Shown here: piece by piece, positions 25,228 through 32,069 of the stretch
Layout: every line of letters begins with the position of its first letter
Position numbering within the stretch: the stretch's first letter is position 1
Source of the DNA: Bacteroidaceae bacterium
GTDB taxonomy: Bacteria; Bacteroidota; Bacteroidia; Bacteroidales; Bacteroidaceae
Length of the DNA: 33,599 nt
Assembly: GCA_017525235.1 (NCBI GenBank)
Contig: JAFXTC010000034.1
Location: 1-33,599 of the forward strand
Direction: 5' to 3'
Translations under genes and position numbers: made by a program
The notes under the pieces: model-generated
Database searches by the model: none
Seen by the model: only the letters and a program-made list of their open reading frames with translations
What the model was told of the DNA's origin: nothing

Positions 25228-26633
25228 CTGGTATTTTTTAATATGTTTGTTAGCTCATCAACCTGCTCTTTTAACTTCTTGTCAATATCCATGCGATTCT
25301 TTATCGTCTTTATACTGTGCAGGACTGTGGCGTGGTTTTTGTTTCCAATCATTAAGCCAATCTTGCTTGCCGATAGTTTTGTGTATCTTTGAGCAAGATA
25401 AATACTTAACTGGCGTGCAAGAACAATTTCCGCTTTTCTGCTCTTTCCGTAGATGTCTTCTTGTTTTACATTGTATTTAATAGAGACCTCTTCAACAATC
25501 TTGTCCAAACTGATTTCCTTGGCAACGGTCTTTGGGGCGTGCTGTATGATGCTCTGTGCGAAAGCCAAATCTACATCTTTATTGTAAACTACAGAATAAG
25601 CCAAAAGGCTATGTATGACACCTTCCAGTTCTCGTACGCTATTGGAAATATTTTGTGAAATGTAGTCAATAACATCCTCAGGAATCTCCAATCCGTCATG
25701 CTTGATTTTGCTGCGTAGGATGTCCTTGCGTAGTTGTATCTCAGGTTTTTCTAATTCTGCCAACAAACCGCTCTTGAATCGGGTAAGCAACCTGTCTTCC
25801 ATACCTTGCATGGAAACAGGAGGACGGTCGCTGGTGAGGATAATCTGACGTCCGTTCTGGCGCAGATGGTTGAATATATGGAAGAAAGCATACTGTGTCT
25901 TCTCCAATCCTATCATCTCCTGAATGTCATCGATAATTAATACATCAATGCTCTGATAGAAGTGCATGAAATCATTGAAGGTGTTGTGACGTATGGAATC
26001 CGTGAATTGAACTTGGAAGAGGTGCGCACTCAGGTACAGCACACGCTTCTCGGGGTGCAACTCTTTTAGTCTAGTTCCTATCGCATTTACCAGATGTGTC
26101 TTTCCTACACCACTGGGTCCATATATAAATAATGGATTAAAGGCTTGCTGATTGGGTCTTTCTGCAATGGCCTGACCTATGCTGCGAGGCAGTTTGTTGC
26201 TGACACCCTCAATGAAGTTGCTAAACGTCTGTTTGGGATTCAATTGTGAATCTAGATCCTGAGCAGGACCGACTGCCTGTGTAAGGGTTGGAGACTGGTT
26301 TGCCTGTCGATTACTGGGTGCAGTTTTGGCAACAGGAGGTACGTCGTCGCTCTCAATTTTGACGGAGCCGTTACTAACAACCTCTACATCGTATATAAGG
26401 CTGACATTCTCGCCGAACACCCTATAAATAGTAAGGTGTATTAGATGGCGGAAATGTGCTTCGAGATACTCATAGAAAAACTGACTAGGAGTTGATATAG
26501 TCAACTCTTTGGCCTCAACATCGTATAACTTGAATTTGATAGGCGTAAACCAAGTCCGATATTGTTGCTCATTTACATTGCTACGGAAGATCTCCAAGCA
26601 ATGTGCCCACTTTTTTTGTGGCGAAGTAGTCAT
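25224..26633 (-). CDS. dnaA: Chromosomal replication initiator DnaA
   Basis: 469 aa AAA+ ATPase that binds DnaA boxes and opens oriC. Domain I (about 1-85) interacts with DnaB; a Gln/Pro-rich linker (about 95-130) is domain II; domain III has Walker A GPSGVGKT (172-179), Walker B LIIDDIQ (232-238) and the arginine-finger region MEDRLLTRF near 280; domain IV ends with LSASKIGLMIGNKNHATVLH, the DNA-binding signature. Full length. It is preceded by a near-perfect promoter and followed, with a 4-bp ATGA overlap, by the nitroreductase fusion gene, so the two are translated from one message. I see no dnaN or recF next to it, as is usual in Bacteroidetes. Confidence 0.97.
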   Translation of the reverse strand: MTTSPQKKWAHCLEIFRSNVNEQQYRTWFTPIKFKLYDVEAKELTISTPSQFFYEYLEAHFRHLIHLTIYRVFGENVSLIYDVEVVSNGSVKIESDDVPPVAKTAPSNRQANQSPTLTQAVGPAQDLDSQLNPKQTFSNFIEGVSNKLPRSIGQAIAERPNQQAFNPLFIYGPSGVGKTHLVNAIGTRLKELHPEKRVLYLSAHLFQVQFTDSIRHNTFNDFMHFYQSIDVLIIDDIQEMIGLEKTQYAFFHIFNHLRQNGRQIILTSDRPPVSMQGMEDRLLTRFKSGLLAELEKPEIQLRKDILRSKIKHDGLEIPEDVIDYISQNISNSVRELEGVIHSLLAYSVVYNKDVDLAFAQSIIQHAPKTVAKEISLDKIVEEVSIKYNVKQEDIYGKSRKAEIVLARQLSIYLAQRYTKLSASKIGLMIGNKNHATVLHSIKTIKNRMDIDKKLKEQVDELTNILKNTR

Positions 26634-26676
26634 TTTTCTCTTTTAGGTATAATGTTGTTTTGTCGTTTAGCGACTG

Positions 26677-26707
26677 CAAAGTTATGGCTTTTTCACTTTA
26701 TGGCAAA
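26677..26707 (-). promoter_or_regulatory. dnaA promoter
   Basis: On the minus strand TTTG (rc of 26704-26707), 19-bp spacer, TAACTTTG (rc of 26677-26684): full match to the Bacteroidetes consensus. The predicted start near 26670 leaves a leader of about 36 nt before the dnaA ATG. Confidence 0.78.
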
Positions 26708-26969
26708 ATCCTCCTTTTAAGATAAAAACATCGTCAACTGATTTAACTTTCTGTTTTACAGTGTTGAAAGAAAACAGAAAGAATAATCCTTAAATATCTG
26801 TCTTGCAAATGTGCAACTCTTTGTGTTTTAGGAGGGTTTGTGAAAAAGGCTCAAATACTATATTTTGAGGAGAAGTTACATGTAACTTGCAAGAATCTAT
26901 GCGCTTATTCTGTTTTGTGTGAAATGAATTGTTAGGAAGAGCTTTATTTGAATAAAATTTAAATACGCA
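26708..26969. other. Dyad-rich intergenic region between mlaD and dnaA
   Basis: Together with the dnaA promoter this is a 336-bp gene-free stretch. It contains four inverted repeats: CTTTCTGTTTT / AAAACAGAAAG (26747-26757 and 26771-26781, perfect 11 bp, 13-nt loop); TTGCA / TGCAA (26803-26816); CTCAAA / TTTGAG (26850-26869); and the perfect 16-bp palindrome AAGTTACATGTAACTT (26873-26888). None carries a clear T run, so they are not typical terminators. I see no exact TTATCCACA boxes, so an origin cannot be claimed. Confidence 0.6.
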
Positions 26970-27851
26970 CTAATTTTTCTTTCCAAATACAGAAAAATGA
27001 ACATATCTTTTTGGATGTGCTTTAAGGTCTGTGACAAGACTGTCGGCACTTTGAACAGTATGATTGAGGTTGTTATATAACCCTGGGTCTTTCATGAGCA
27101 AACCCAATGAGCCTTGCGGACTTTGTATTTGGTTCATCAGTTGATGTATGCTGCTAATAGTGGTATTAACGCTGTCTAATGTTGCTTGAAGATTCAGCTG
27201 GTTTAGGTTATTGGTAAATGTTATTGCGTTTTCACCCACTTTGTTGAAAGTGTTGGTAAGTTGTGGTACATTATTTTCAAGTAATTTGTTTAGTTCCAGA
27301 GTGCTCTTGTTAAGATTTTCTGAAATCAGTTCTGCGTTTTGAATAATCATGGGCAGGTTAGGATCTGATGTAAGTTTGTTTAGTGTGGCTATAAGTGTGT
27401 CAACTCGGGCCACCACTTGTTCCACTTGTGGCATCATGCTAGCAGCTTTTGCCATCATGCCTTGTGAGTTTGAGCCTTCAATAGTATCGCCAGGTTGGTA
27501 TGCATCTGTAAGGTTCGTTGTAAGAAGCATATTTAGTGTACATCCGCCTAAAACAGCCTCGTCAAGTTTGGCGCTGCTTCCTTTAGGTATACGTAAATCT
27601 TTATTGGTACTTATTTCCACTAAAACGGAGCCGGGGTGGTCATAGTCATAAATGATGTTGCTGACAACACCGACGTTATATCCGTCGGCAAACACATTGC
27701 TACTCTTACTTAATCCTTTAGCGTTAGCAAATTTAATGTAATATGTGCTAGTAGAGGAGAATAGGTTTTTCCCCTTCAGAAAGTTAATGCCTAAGAACAA
27801 TACCACAAGTGCTATCACTCCTGTGATTCCAATTTTAACTTCTTTTTTCAT
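26970..27851 (-). CDS. MlaD/MCE family lipid transport protein
   Basis: 293 aa. A single N-terminal membrane anchor (IGITGVIALVVLFLGINFL, about 7-25) is followed by one MCE domain (about 37-115: YYIKFANAKGLSKSSNVFADGYNVGVV) and then a long helical C-terminal part (about 135-270) rich in Asn, Leu and Thr. MCE proteins form hexameric rings that carry phospholipids between inner and outer membranes with an MlaFE-type ABC transporter, which is not in this window. It starts 6 bp after the amidase stop, so the two envelope genes form an operon; dnaA follows from its own promoter. Confidence 0.9.
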   Translation of the reverse strand: MKKEVKIGITGVIALVVLFLGINFLKGKNLFSSTSTYYIKFANAKGLSKSSNVFADGYNVGVVSNIIYDYDHPGSVLVEISTNKDLRIPKGSSAKLDEAVLGGCTLNMLLTTNLTDAYQPGDTIEGSNSQGMMAKAASMMPQVEQVVARVDTLIATLNKLTSDPNLPMIIQNAELISENLNKSTLELNKLLENNVPQLTNTFNKVGENAITFTNNLNQLNLQATLDSVNTTISSIHQLMNQIQSPQGSLGLLMKDPGLYNNLNHTVQSADSLVTDLKAHPKRYVHFSVFGKKN

Positions 27852-27857
27852 CTTTGC

Positions 27858-28604
27858 CTATTTTTTGTATGCGACGAATGCGTTGTAAAGACTCCTTGCC
27901 AGTGCTGCAATGCCTTCTTTAGAATTCATGTATTTCTCTTCAGCACGGTTGTTGATGTAACCCAGTTCCACCAGAACTGCAGGCATGCTGGTACGTGCAA
28001 GTACCAAGAGCCCAGCCTGATGTACGCCTCTGTCTGTTCTCTTAGCCGTTGTCTTGAATTGATTTTGTATTTCTTTGGCGAACCCTACGCTGGCAGCCAT
28101 ATTTTGGTCTTGCATTAACTCGAAAATGATGTAGCTCTCGCTGCTCTTGGGGTCGAAGCCTTCGTACTTCTGCTCAAAGTTGCTTTCTAGTGTGATAACG
28201 GTATTTTCGCGTTTGGCAACAGCTAGATTCTCGGCAGCACGGTGCATACCCAGTGTATAAGTCTCAGTTCCACTGGTAGTAGTGCCTTTGGGACCAGCTG
28301 CTGTACTGTTGGCATGAATGCTGATGAAAAGGTCGGCCTTGGCTTTGTTAGCAATATGGGCACGTTCGTGCAATTCTACAAAGACATCGGTTTTACGTGT
28401 ATAAACCACTTTCGTTCCTGGGCAGTTCTGTTCTATCAGTCGACCTAGTTCCAGTGCAACAGCAAGGTTTACAGTTTTTTCTTTACTGAAGAATCCTAGT
28501 GCCCCAGGGTCTTTGCCGCCATGTCCGGCATCTATACAAATGGTGTATGCTTGGGCACTGATGCTCAGGCATACACCTATAAATAATGTGATGATTTTCT
28601 TCAC
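27858..28604 (-). CDS. N-acetylmuramoyl-L-alanine amidase (Amidase_3)
   Basis: 248 aa, with signal peptide MKKIITLFIGVCLSISAQA. The zinc amidase domain covers the rest of the protein: IDAGHGGKDPGA (24-35) with the first His ligand, FVELHERAHIANK (near 74-86) with the Glu ligand, FISIHANS (92-99) with the second His, and PAVLVELGYINNRAEE near 208-223 with the catalytic Glu. It cleaves the amide bond between MurNAc and the stem peptide, for example in daughter-cell separation, in the periplasm. No SPOR or LysM domain is attached. First gene of an operon with mlaD and preceded by a strong promoter. Confidence 0.94.
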   Translation of the reverse strand: MKKIITLFIGVCLSISAQAYTICIDAGHGGKDPGALGFFSKEKTVNLAVALELGRLIEQNCPGTKVVYTRKTDVFVELHERAHIANKAKADLFISIHANSTAAGPKGTTTSGTETYTLGMHRAAENLAVAKRENTVITLESNFEQKYEGFDPKSSESYIIFELMQDQNMAASVGFAKEIQNQFKTTAKRTDRGVHQAGLLVLARTSMPAVLVELGYINNRAEEKYMNSKEGIAALARSLYNAFVAYKK

Positions 28605-28622
28605 TTTCGGTCAAATTTTTTG

Positions 28623-28653
28623 CAAAAGTACGAAAAATCCTCAACATACCAAA
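28623..28653 (-). promoter_or_regulatory. Promoter of the amidase-mlaD operon
   Basis: On the minus strand TTTG (rc of 28650-28653), 19-bp spacer, TACTTTTG (rc of 28623-28630): full Bacteroidetes promoter, with the ATG at 28604 only about 12 nt past the predicted start. It occupies the 74-bp gap after the TonB receptor gene. Confidence 0.75.
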
Positions 28654-28678
28654 GTGTTTGATGAAAAACAAAGTTTTT

Positions 28679-30718
28679 CTATAGCTTCCACTTTGTTCCA
28701 ACCATTATCCAGATGCCAGGTTGGGGGACGTTGCCAAGATCGTAATACCTGTTATCGGTTATGTTGGTTCCTTGCAGAAAGATGTTGTAGTGAGAGGTCG
28801 TCCATTGTAGTTTTAAGTCAAGGTTAGCGTATGTGCTGTAGCATACCAGTTGATCTGAACTGACGTAGTTGCCCATTCTGTCCTGTAGGCGTATGCTCCA
28901 AGTAGCAGTAAGGCGATTCCAAATCTTATGGTGGAGCGAGGCCACAAACTTGTTTCTCAAATACTCCATGGCATAATTGCTTTTATAAATCTTGGTATTA
29001 TCGTTTCTTTTCTGATGAATGTGTGTGTAGCCTAATGTCAGATTCTTTACCCAGACGTCTTTGCTTGTTATCTGGTCAAAATCGAAACGTCCTTCAACCT
29101 GCACGCCCATGTTGTCTAATTGAAAAGCGGCGCTGTGGTATGTATCTTCTGGAGTGTACATCACCCAGTCAATCATGTTGTTGCCTCTGTGATAGAAACC
29201 GCGAACAGTTCCTGTGTACCCGTTCTTTCGGAACTGGCCACCTATCTGTATCGAGTGGTTATTCTCTGGCTTCAATCCCTTGTTACCCTCAAGTGTAATG
29301 CTTTTGTAATAGAGGTCGGTAAAAGTGGGCAATCGAAAACCTTTGTTATACGAGAAGAAAACCTTCCAGTTTGTGTTAGGCCGATAGGCGATATCTACGC
29401 CTGGATAAAAGTAGAACTTGTGATCAATGCTTGTGGTCATGCTGGCCAGTAATCCTGCAGATAGCGTCCAATGTCTAAGCAGGATGTTATGTTCTAGATT
29501 AAAAGAGACTGTTGTGCGGTCGTCCTGCTTGGTGTAGAAAATGTTGTCTTCTCCTCTTACAGTCACATATTGTTCTGGATTCAGCTCCCTTCCTAAGTTG
29601 GTGCTCAGTATGCCTTCGTGGCGTAATTCTGCGCACACGGCTGTCTTGCCGCCTATCCAGCAAAAGTGTCCTCCAGCTTTCAGTCCGTATACGTCTGTCT
29701 GATGGAAGTTCTCTCCAAAATGCTCGTTACGAATCAGCTCGAAGTTGTCGTAACTGCGGTTCCAATAAACTTGCGTTGTAAAATGGAATTTTCCCTTTGT
29801 TTCAGCGTTTACCGATAGTAGGTAGCGCTCGTTCCGTTCATATTGATTGGGGTAAGCGGCACTGTAGAAGGTATTGGCCCCATAGGATTTCTTAGAGAAG
29901 CCAAACTGCCAGTCAATGCTTAGCTGGTTGTTGATGTAGTCTCCTTGATAAAACAATTGGCCTTTTCGCCAATCGCTGTTGGTGGTTCCTCCGTTGCTTC
30001 TGCCGCCTCCGCCGCTGATACGGCTGTTAATACCTTTAATGGTAAAACCAAAACGGGCATCAGCTTCTATGGTAGCGAAACTGCCGCCTTGAATACTCGT
30101 TTCTGCAGTTTTTCCCTCCTCGTGGCGTGTGATGATGTTGATGGCTCCGCCAAAACTCTGACCGCCGTAAACTCTGCTGGCTGCGCCTTCAAGTATTTCA
30201 ATGCGTTCTATGTCGTTAACGTTTACAGGGAAGTCTGCCGAAAGATGTCCTGTTTGAGGGTTGCTGATGTTGACACCGTTGAGCAATAGGGTAATCTGTT
30301 CAAAGATGCCGCCATCAATACTTATGTCCGTTTGAATACCAAAGCCACCGCGTTGCCGGACATCTACACCGGTAGCTAATTTAAATAGGTCGTTGATACT
30401 TTGTACCCCCGCCTGCTCAATGTCCTGGCGAGTGAGTACACTCACGATTCGTGCTGACTGCAATAGTGTCAGCGGTGCCATGGTGCCGCTTACGGTCACC
30501 TCGCTCATCTCTTGTTCATCTTCTGCCTCTTCTGTTTCGGGGTTCAGCATTTTGGTGGTGCTTGCCATTGCCTCGGCCTGAGCTGCTACACCCAAGGTGG
30601 CAATGCTAAGCACACCTATACGTACTTCCTTTCTCAGACTGGCAAAAGCGCAGTATCCTTTGTTGGCGAACTGCTTCCAAGTGATGGCTTTTGGCGTTCT
30701 AGTCTTTTTATCGTACAT
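28679..30718 (-). CDS. TonB-dependent outer membrane receptor
   Basis: 679 aa. After a long N-terminal leader (about 1-52) comes a TonB-box-like EMSEVTVSG (70-78), a plug domain (about 80-195: SINDLFKLATGVDVRQRGGFGIQTDISIDGG) and a 22-strand-type barrel ending in an aromatic-rich strand, WIMVGTKWKL, with the expected near-terminal aromatic. The size and plug resemble vitamin B12/siderophore-type receptors (BtuB-like, COG4206) rather than SusC, and there is no SusD partner. The ligand is unknown; no cobalamin riboswitch lies upstream. The leader (KKTRTPKAITWKQFANKG, then SLRKEVRIGVLS) is longer than a normal signal peptide. It lies 63 bp after asnA on the same strand and shows no promoter of its own. 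Confidence 0.9.
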   Translation of the reverse strand: MYDKKTRTPKAITWKQFANKGYCAFASLRKEVRIGVLSIATLGVAAQAEAMASTTKMLNPETEEAEDEQEMSEVTVSGTMAPLTLLQSARIVSVLTRQDIEQAGVQSINDLFKLATGVDVRQRGGFGIQTDISIDGGIFEQITLLLNGVNISNPQTGHLSADFPVNVNDIERIEILEGAASRVYGGQSFGGAINIITRHEEGKTAETSIQGGSFATIEADARFGFTIKGINSRISGGGGRSNGGTTNSDWRKGQLFYQGDYINNQLSIDWQFGFSKKSYGANTFYSAAYPNQYERNERYLLSVNAETKGKFHFTTQVYWNRSYDNFELIRNEHFGENFHQTDVYGLKAGGHFCWIGGKTAVCAELRHEGILSTNLGRELNPEQYVTVRGEDNIFYTKQDDRTTVSFNLEHNILLRHWTLSAGLLASMTTSIDHKFYFYPGVDIAYRPNTNWKVFFSYNKGFRLPTFTDLYYKSITLEGNKGLKPENNHSIQIGGQFRKNGYTGTVRGFYHRGNNMIDWVMYTPEDTYHSAAFQLDNMGVQVEGRFDFDQITSKDVWVKNLTLGYTHIHQKRNDNTKIYKSNYAMEYLRNKFVASLHHKIWNRLTATWSIRLQDRMGNYVSSDQLVCYSTYANLDLKLQWTTSHYNIFLQGTNITDNRYYDLGNVPQPGIWIMVGTKWKL

Positions 30719-30739
30719 ACAATAGTTGACAGTTATTGT
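30719..30739. promoter_or_regulatory. Hairpin directly upstream of the receptor start codon
   Basis: ACAATA (30719-30724) and TATTGT (30734-30739) pair around a 9-nt loop. On the minus strand the hairpin ends exactly where the ATG (30718-30716) begins, so it covers the ribosome-landing zone of the receptor mRNA. Six base pairs only, all but two A-T. Confidence 0.4.
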
Positions 30740-30741
30740 CG

Positions 30742-30776
30742 CTAACCGCTAACCTCTAACCACTATCCTTTAACCA
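30742..30776. repeat. Five 7-bp tandem repeats between asnA and the receptor gene
   Basis: CTAACCg, CTAACCt, CTAACCa, CTATCCt, TTAACCa at 30742, 30749, 30756, 30763 and 30770; minus-strand reading gives nGGTTAG units. It fills most of the 63-bp spacer between the asnA stop and the receptor start. Confidence 0.75.
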
Positions 30777-30781
30777 AACTT

Positions 30782-31819
30782 CTATATCAGCGTCATGCCT
30801 GCTTCGCGGCATTCCTGACGCATAGTGTCGGGCCAGATGCTAGCTTGTGTTTCACCGATGTGGGCTTTGTGCAACAGAATCATGCACAGACGACTTTGGC
30901 CGATACCACCACCAATACTGAGGGGTAGGGTGCCGTTCAGCAGTCGCTGGTGGAAATATAGTTTTCTGCGCTCTTCCTTACCTTGCAATTCCAGTTGGCG
31001 TTCCAAAGCTTCTTTGTCCACGCGGATGCCCATGCTACTTAATTCAATACTGCGGTTCAAAACGGGATACCATATAAGCAGGTCGCCGTTCAGACCCATG
31101 AAACCTTCTTCGTTGGGTGTGCTCCAATCGTCGTAGTCAGGCGCACGAAGGTCGTGTTCCTTGCCGTCGCTCAGTTTGCCACCGATGCCCATAATGAACA
31201 CGGCACCGTACTTTTGGCAGATAAGGTCCTCGCGTTCTTTAGCAGTCTTTCCTGGATACATGCGGGCCAATTCCTCGCTGTGGATGAAGAAAATGTCCTC
31301 GGGTAAAAAGTGTCTCAACTGCGGATAAGTTTCACAGATGTAGAATTCGGTACGCAGGATAGCGCTGTATATCTTATTCACAATCTTCTTCAGAAAGGCA
31401 ATGTTGCGATCCTCGGGTTTGATAACGCGCTCCCAGTCCCATTGATCTACATACAAACTATGTATGTTGTCCATCTCCTCGTCGGCGCGAATGGCGTTCA
31501 TATCCGTAACGATGCCGAATCCCGGCTCTATCTCGTACTCAGCCAGTGTTACTCTTTTCCATTTGGCCAAAGAGTGAACCACTTCGGCTGTTGCCTCATT
31601 CATGTCTTTTATAGGGAAGCTTACAGGGCGCTCTATGCCGTTTAAGTCGTCGTTAAGACCCAGACCTCTCAAAACAAAAAGCGGAGCGGTTACTCTACGA
31701 AGCCTAAGTTCAGTACTGAGACTGCTTAAGAAAAAATCTTTTATTTTTTTTATCGCCAACTCTGTTTGCTTTAAATCCAGAAGGGCTTTATAGTTTGTTG
31801 GTTTCAGTAATTTACTCAT
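30782..31819 (-). CDS. asnA: Aspartate-ammonia ligase (asparagine synthetase A)
   Basis: 345 aa class II aminoacyl-tRNA-synthetase-like enzyme that makes asparagine from aspartate, ammonia and ATP through aspartyl-AMP. Family blocks: RRVTAPLFVLRGLGLNDDLNG (41-61) split over the substrate site, VHSLAKWKR (81-89), YVDQWDWE (122-129), and the C-terminal ATP-site block LSIGGGIGQSRLCM (near 299-312). Normal length and complete. Its own strong promoter lies just upstream; the TonB receptor downstream probably shares the transcript. Confidence 0.96.
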   Translation of the reverse strand: MSKLLKPTNYKALLDLKQTELAIKKIKDFFLSSLSTELRLRRVTAPLFVLRGLGLNDDLNGIERPVSFPIKDMNEATAEVVHSLAKWKRVTLAEYEIEPGFGIVTDMNAIRADEEMDNIHSLYVDQWDWERVIKPEDRNIAFLKKIVNKIYSAILRTEFYICETYPQLRHFLPEDIFFIHSEELARMYPGKTAKEREDLICQKYGAVFIMGIGGKLSDGKEHDLRAPDYDDWSTPNEEGFMGLNGDLLIWYPVLNRSIELSSMGIRVDKEALERQLELQGKEERRKLYFHQRLLNGTLPLSIGGGIGQSRLCMILLHKAHIGETQASIWPDTMRQECREAGMTLI

Positions 31820-31859
31820 TTTGCTTGCGTTATTTATGTTTTTGTGTCAAAATTGTGCG

Positions 31860-31890
31860 CAAAGTTATATATAAATGAGCGAAATGCAAA
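31860..31890 (-). promoter_or_regulatory. asnA promoter
   Basis: On the minus strand TTTG (rc of 31887-31890), 19-bp spacer, TAACTTTG (rc of 31860-31867): full match, the same -7 box as dnaA. The leader to the ATG at 31819 is about 34 nt. The rest of the 250-bp gap up to 32069 is AT-rich and holds only the opposing promoter below. Confidence 0.78.
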
Positions 31891-31982
31891 GAAAAAGCCG
31901 GTTTTTCTTTTCTTTTTTTCTTGACGGATGTCCTTTCCCTGATGCTATAGTAACAATCGGTGCAAGCAAATTTGTTAAAAAA

Positions 31983-32014
31983 ATTGGGAATTCTCTTACT
32001 TATTTGTATTTTTG
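31983..32014 (+). promoter_or_regulatory. Promoter of the GLUG-like surface protein gene
   Basis: ATTG at 31983-31986 (one mismatch to TTTG), 20-bp spacer, TATTTTTG at 32007-32014. The predicted start near 32021 gives a leader of about 50 nt to the ATG at 32070. Confidence 0.6.
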
Positions 32015-32069
32015 CGGGGAATAAACTATTTAGACAACACAAAAAAACATAACTAACAAATCAACTATT

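Noticed and set aside
26634-26969. Replication origin beside dnaA
   Set aside because: No exact TTATCCACA boxes or AT-rich 13-mers could be found; only near-matches such as TGTGAAAAA and the dyads remain, which is not enough.
30719-30781. Cobalamin or other riboswitch before the TonB receptor
   Set aside because: The gap is only 63 bp and consists of heptamer repeats and a short hairpin; no B12-box-like sequence is present.
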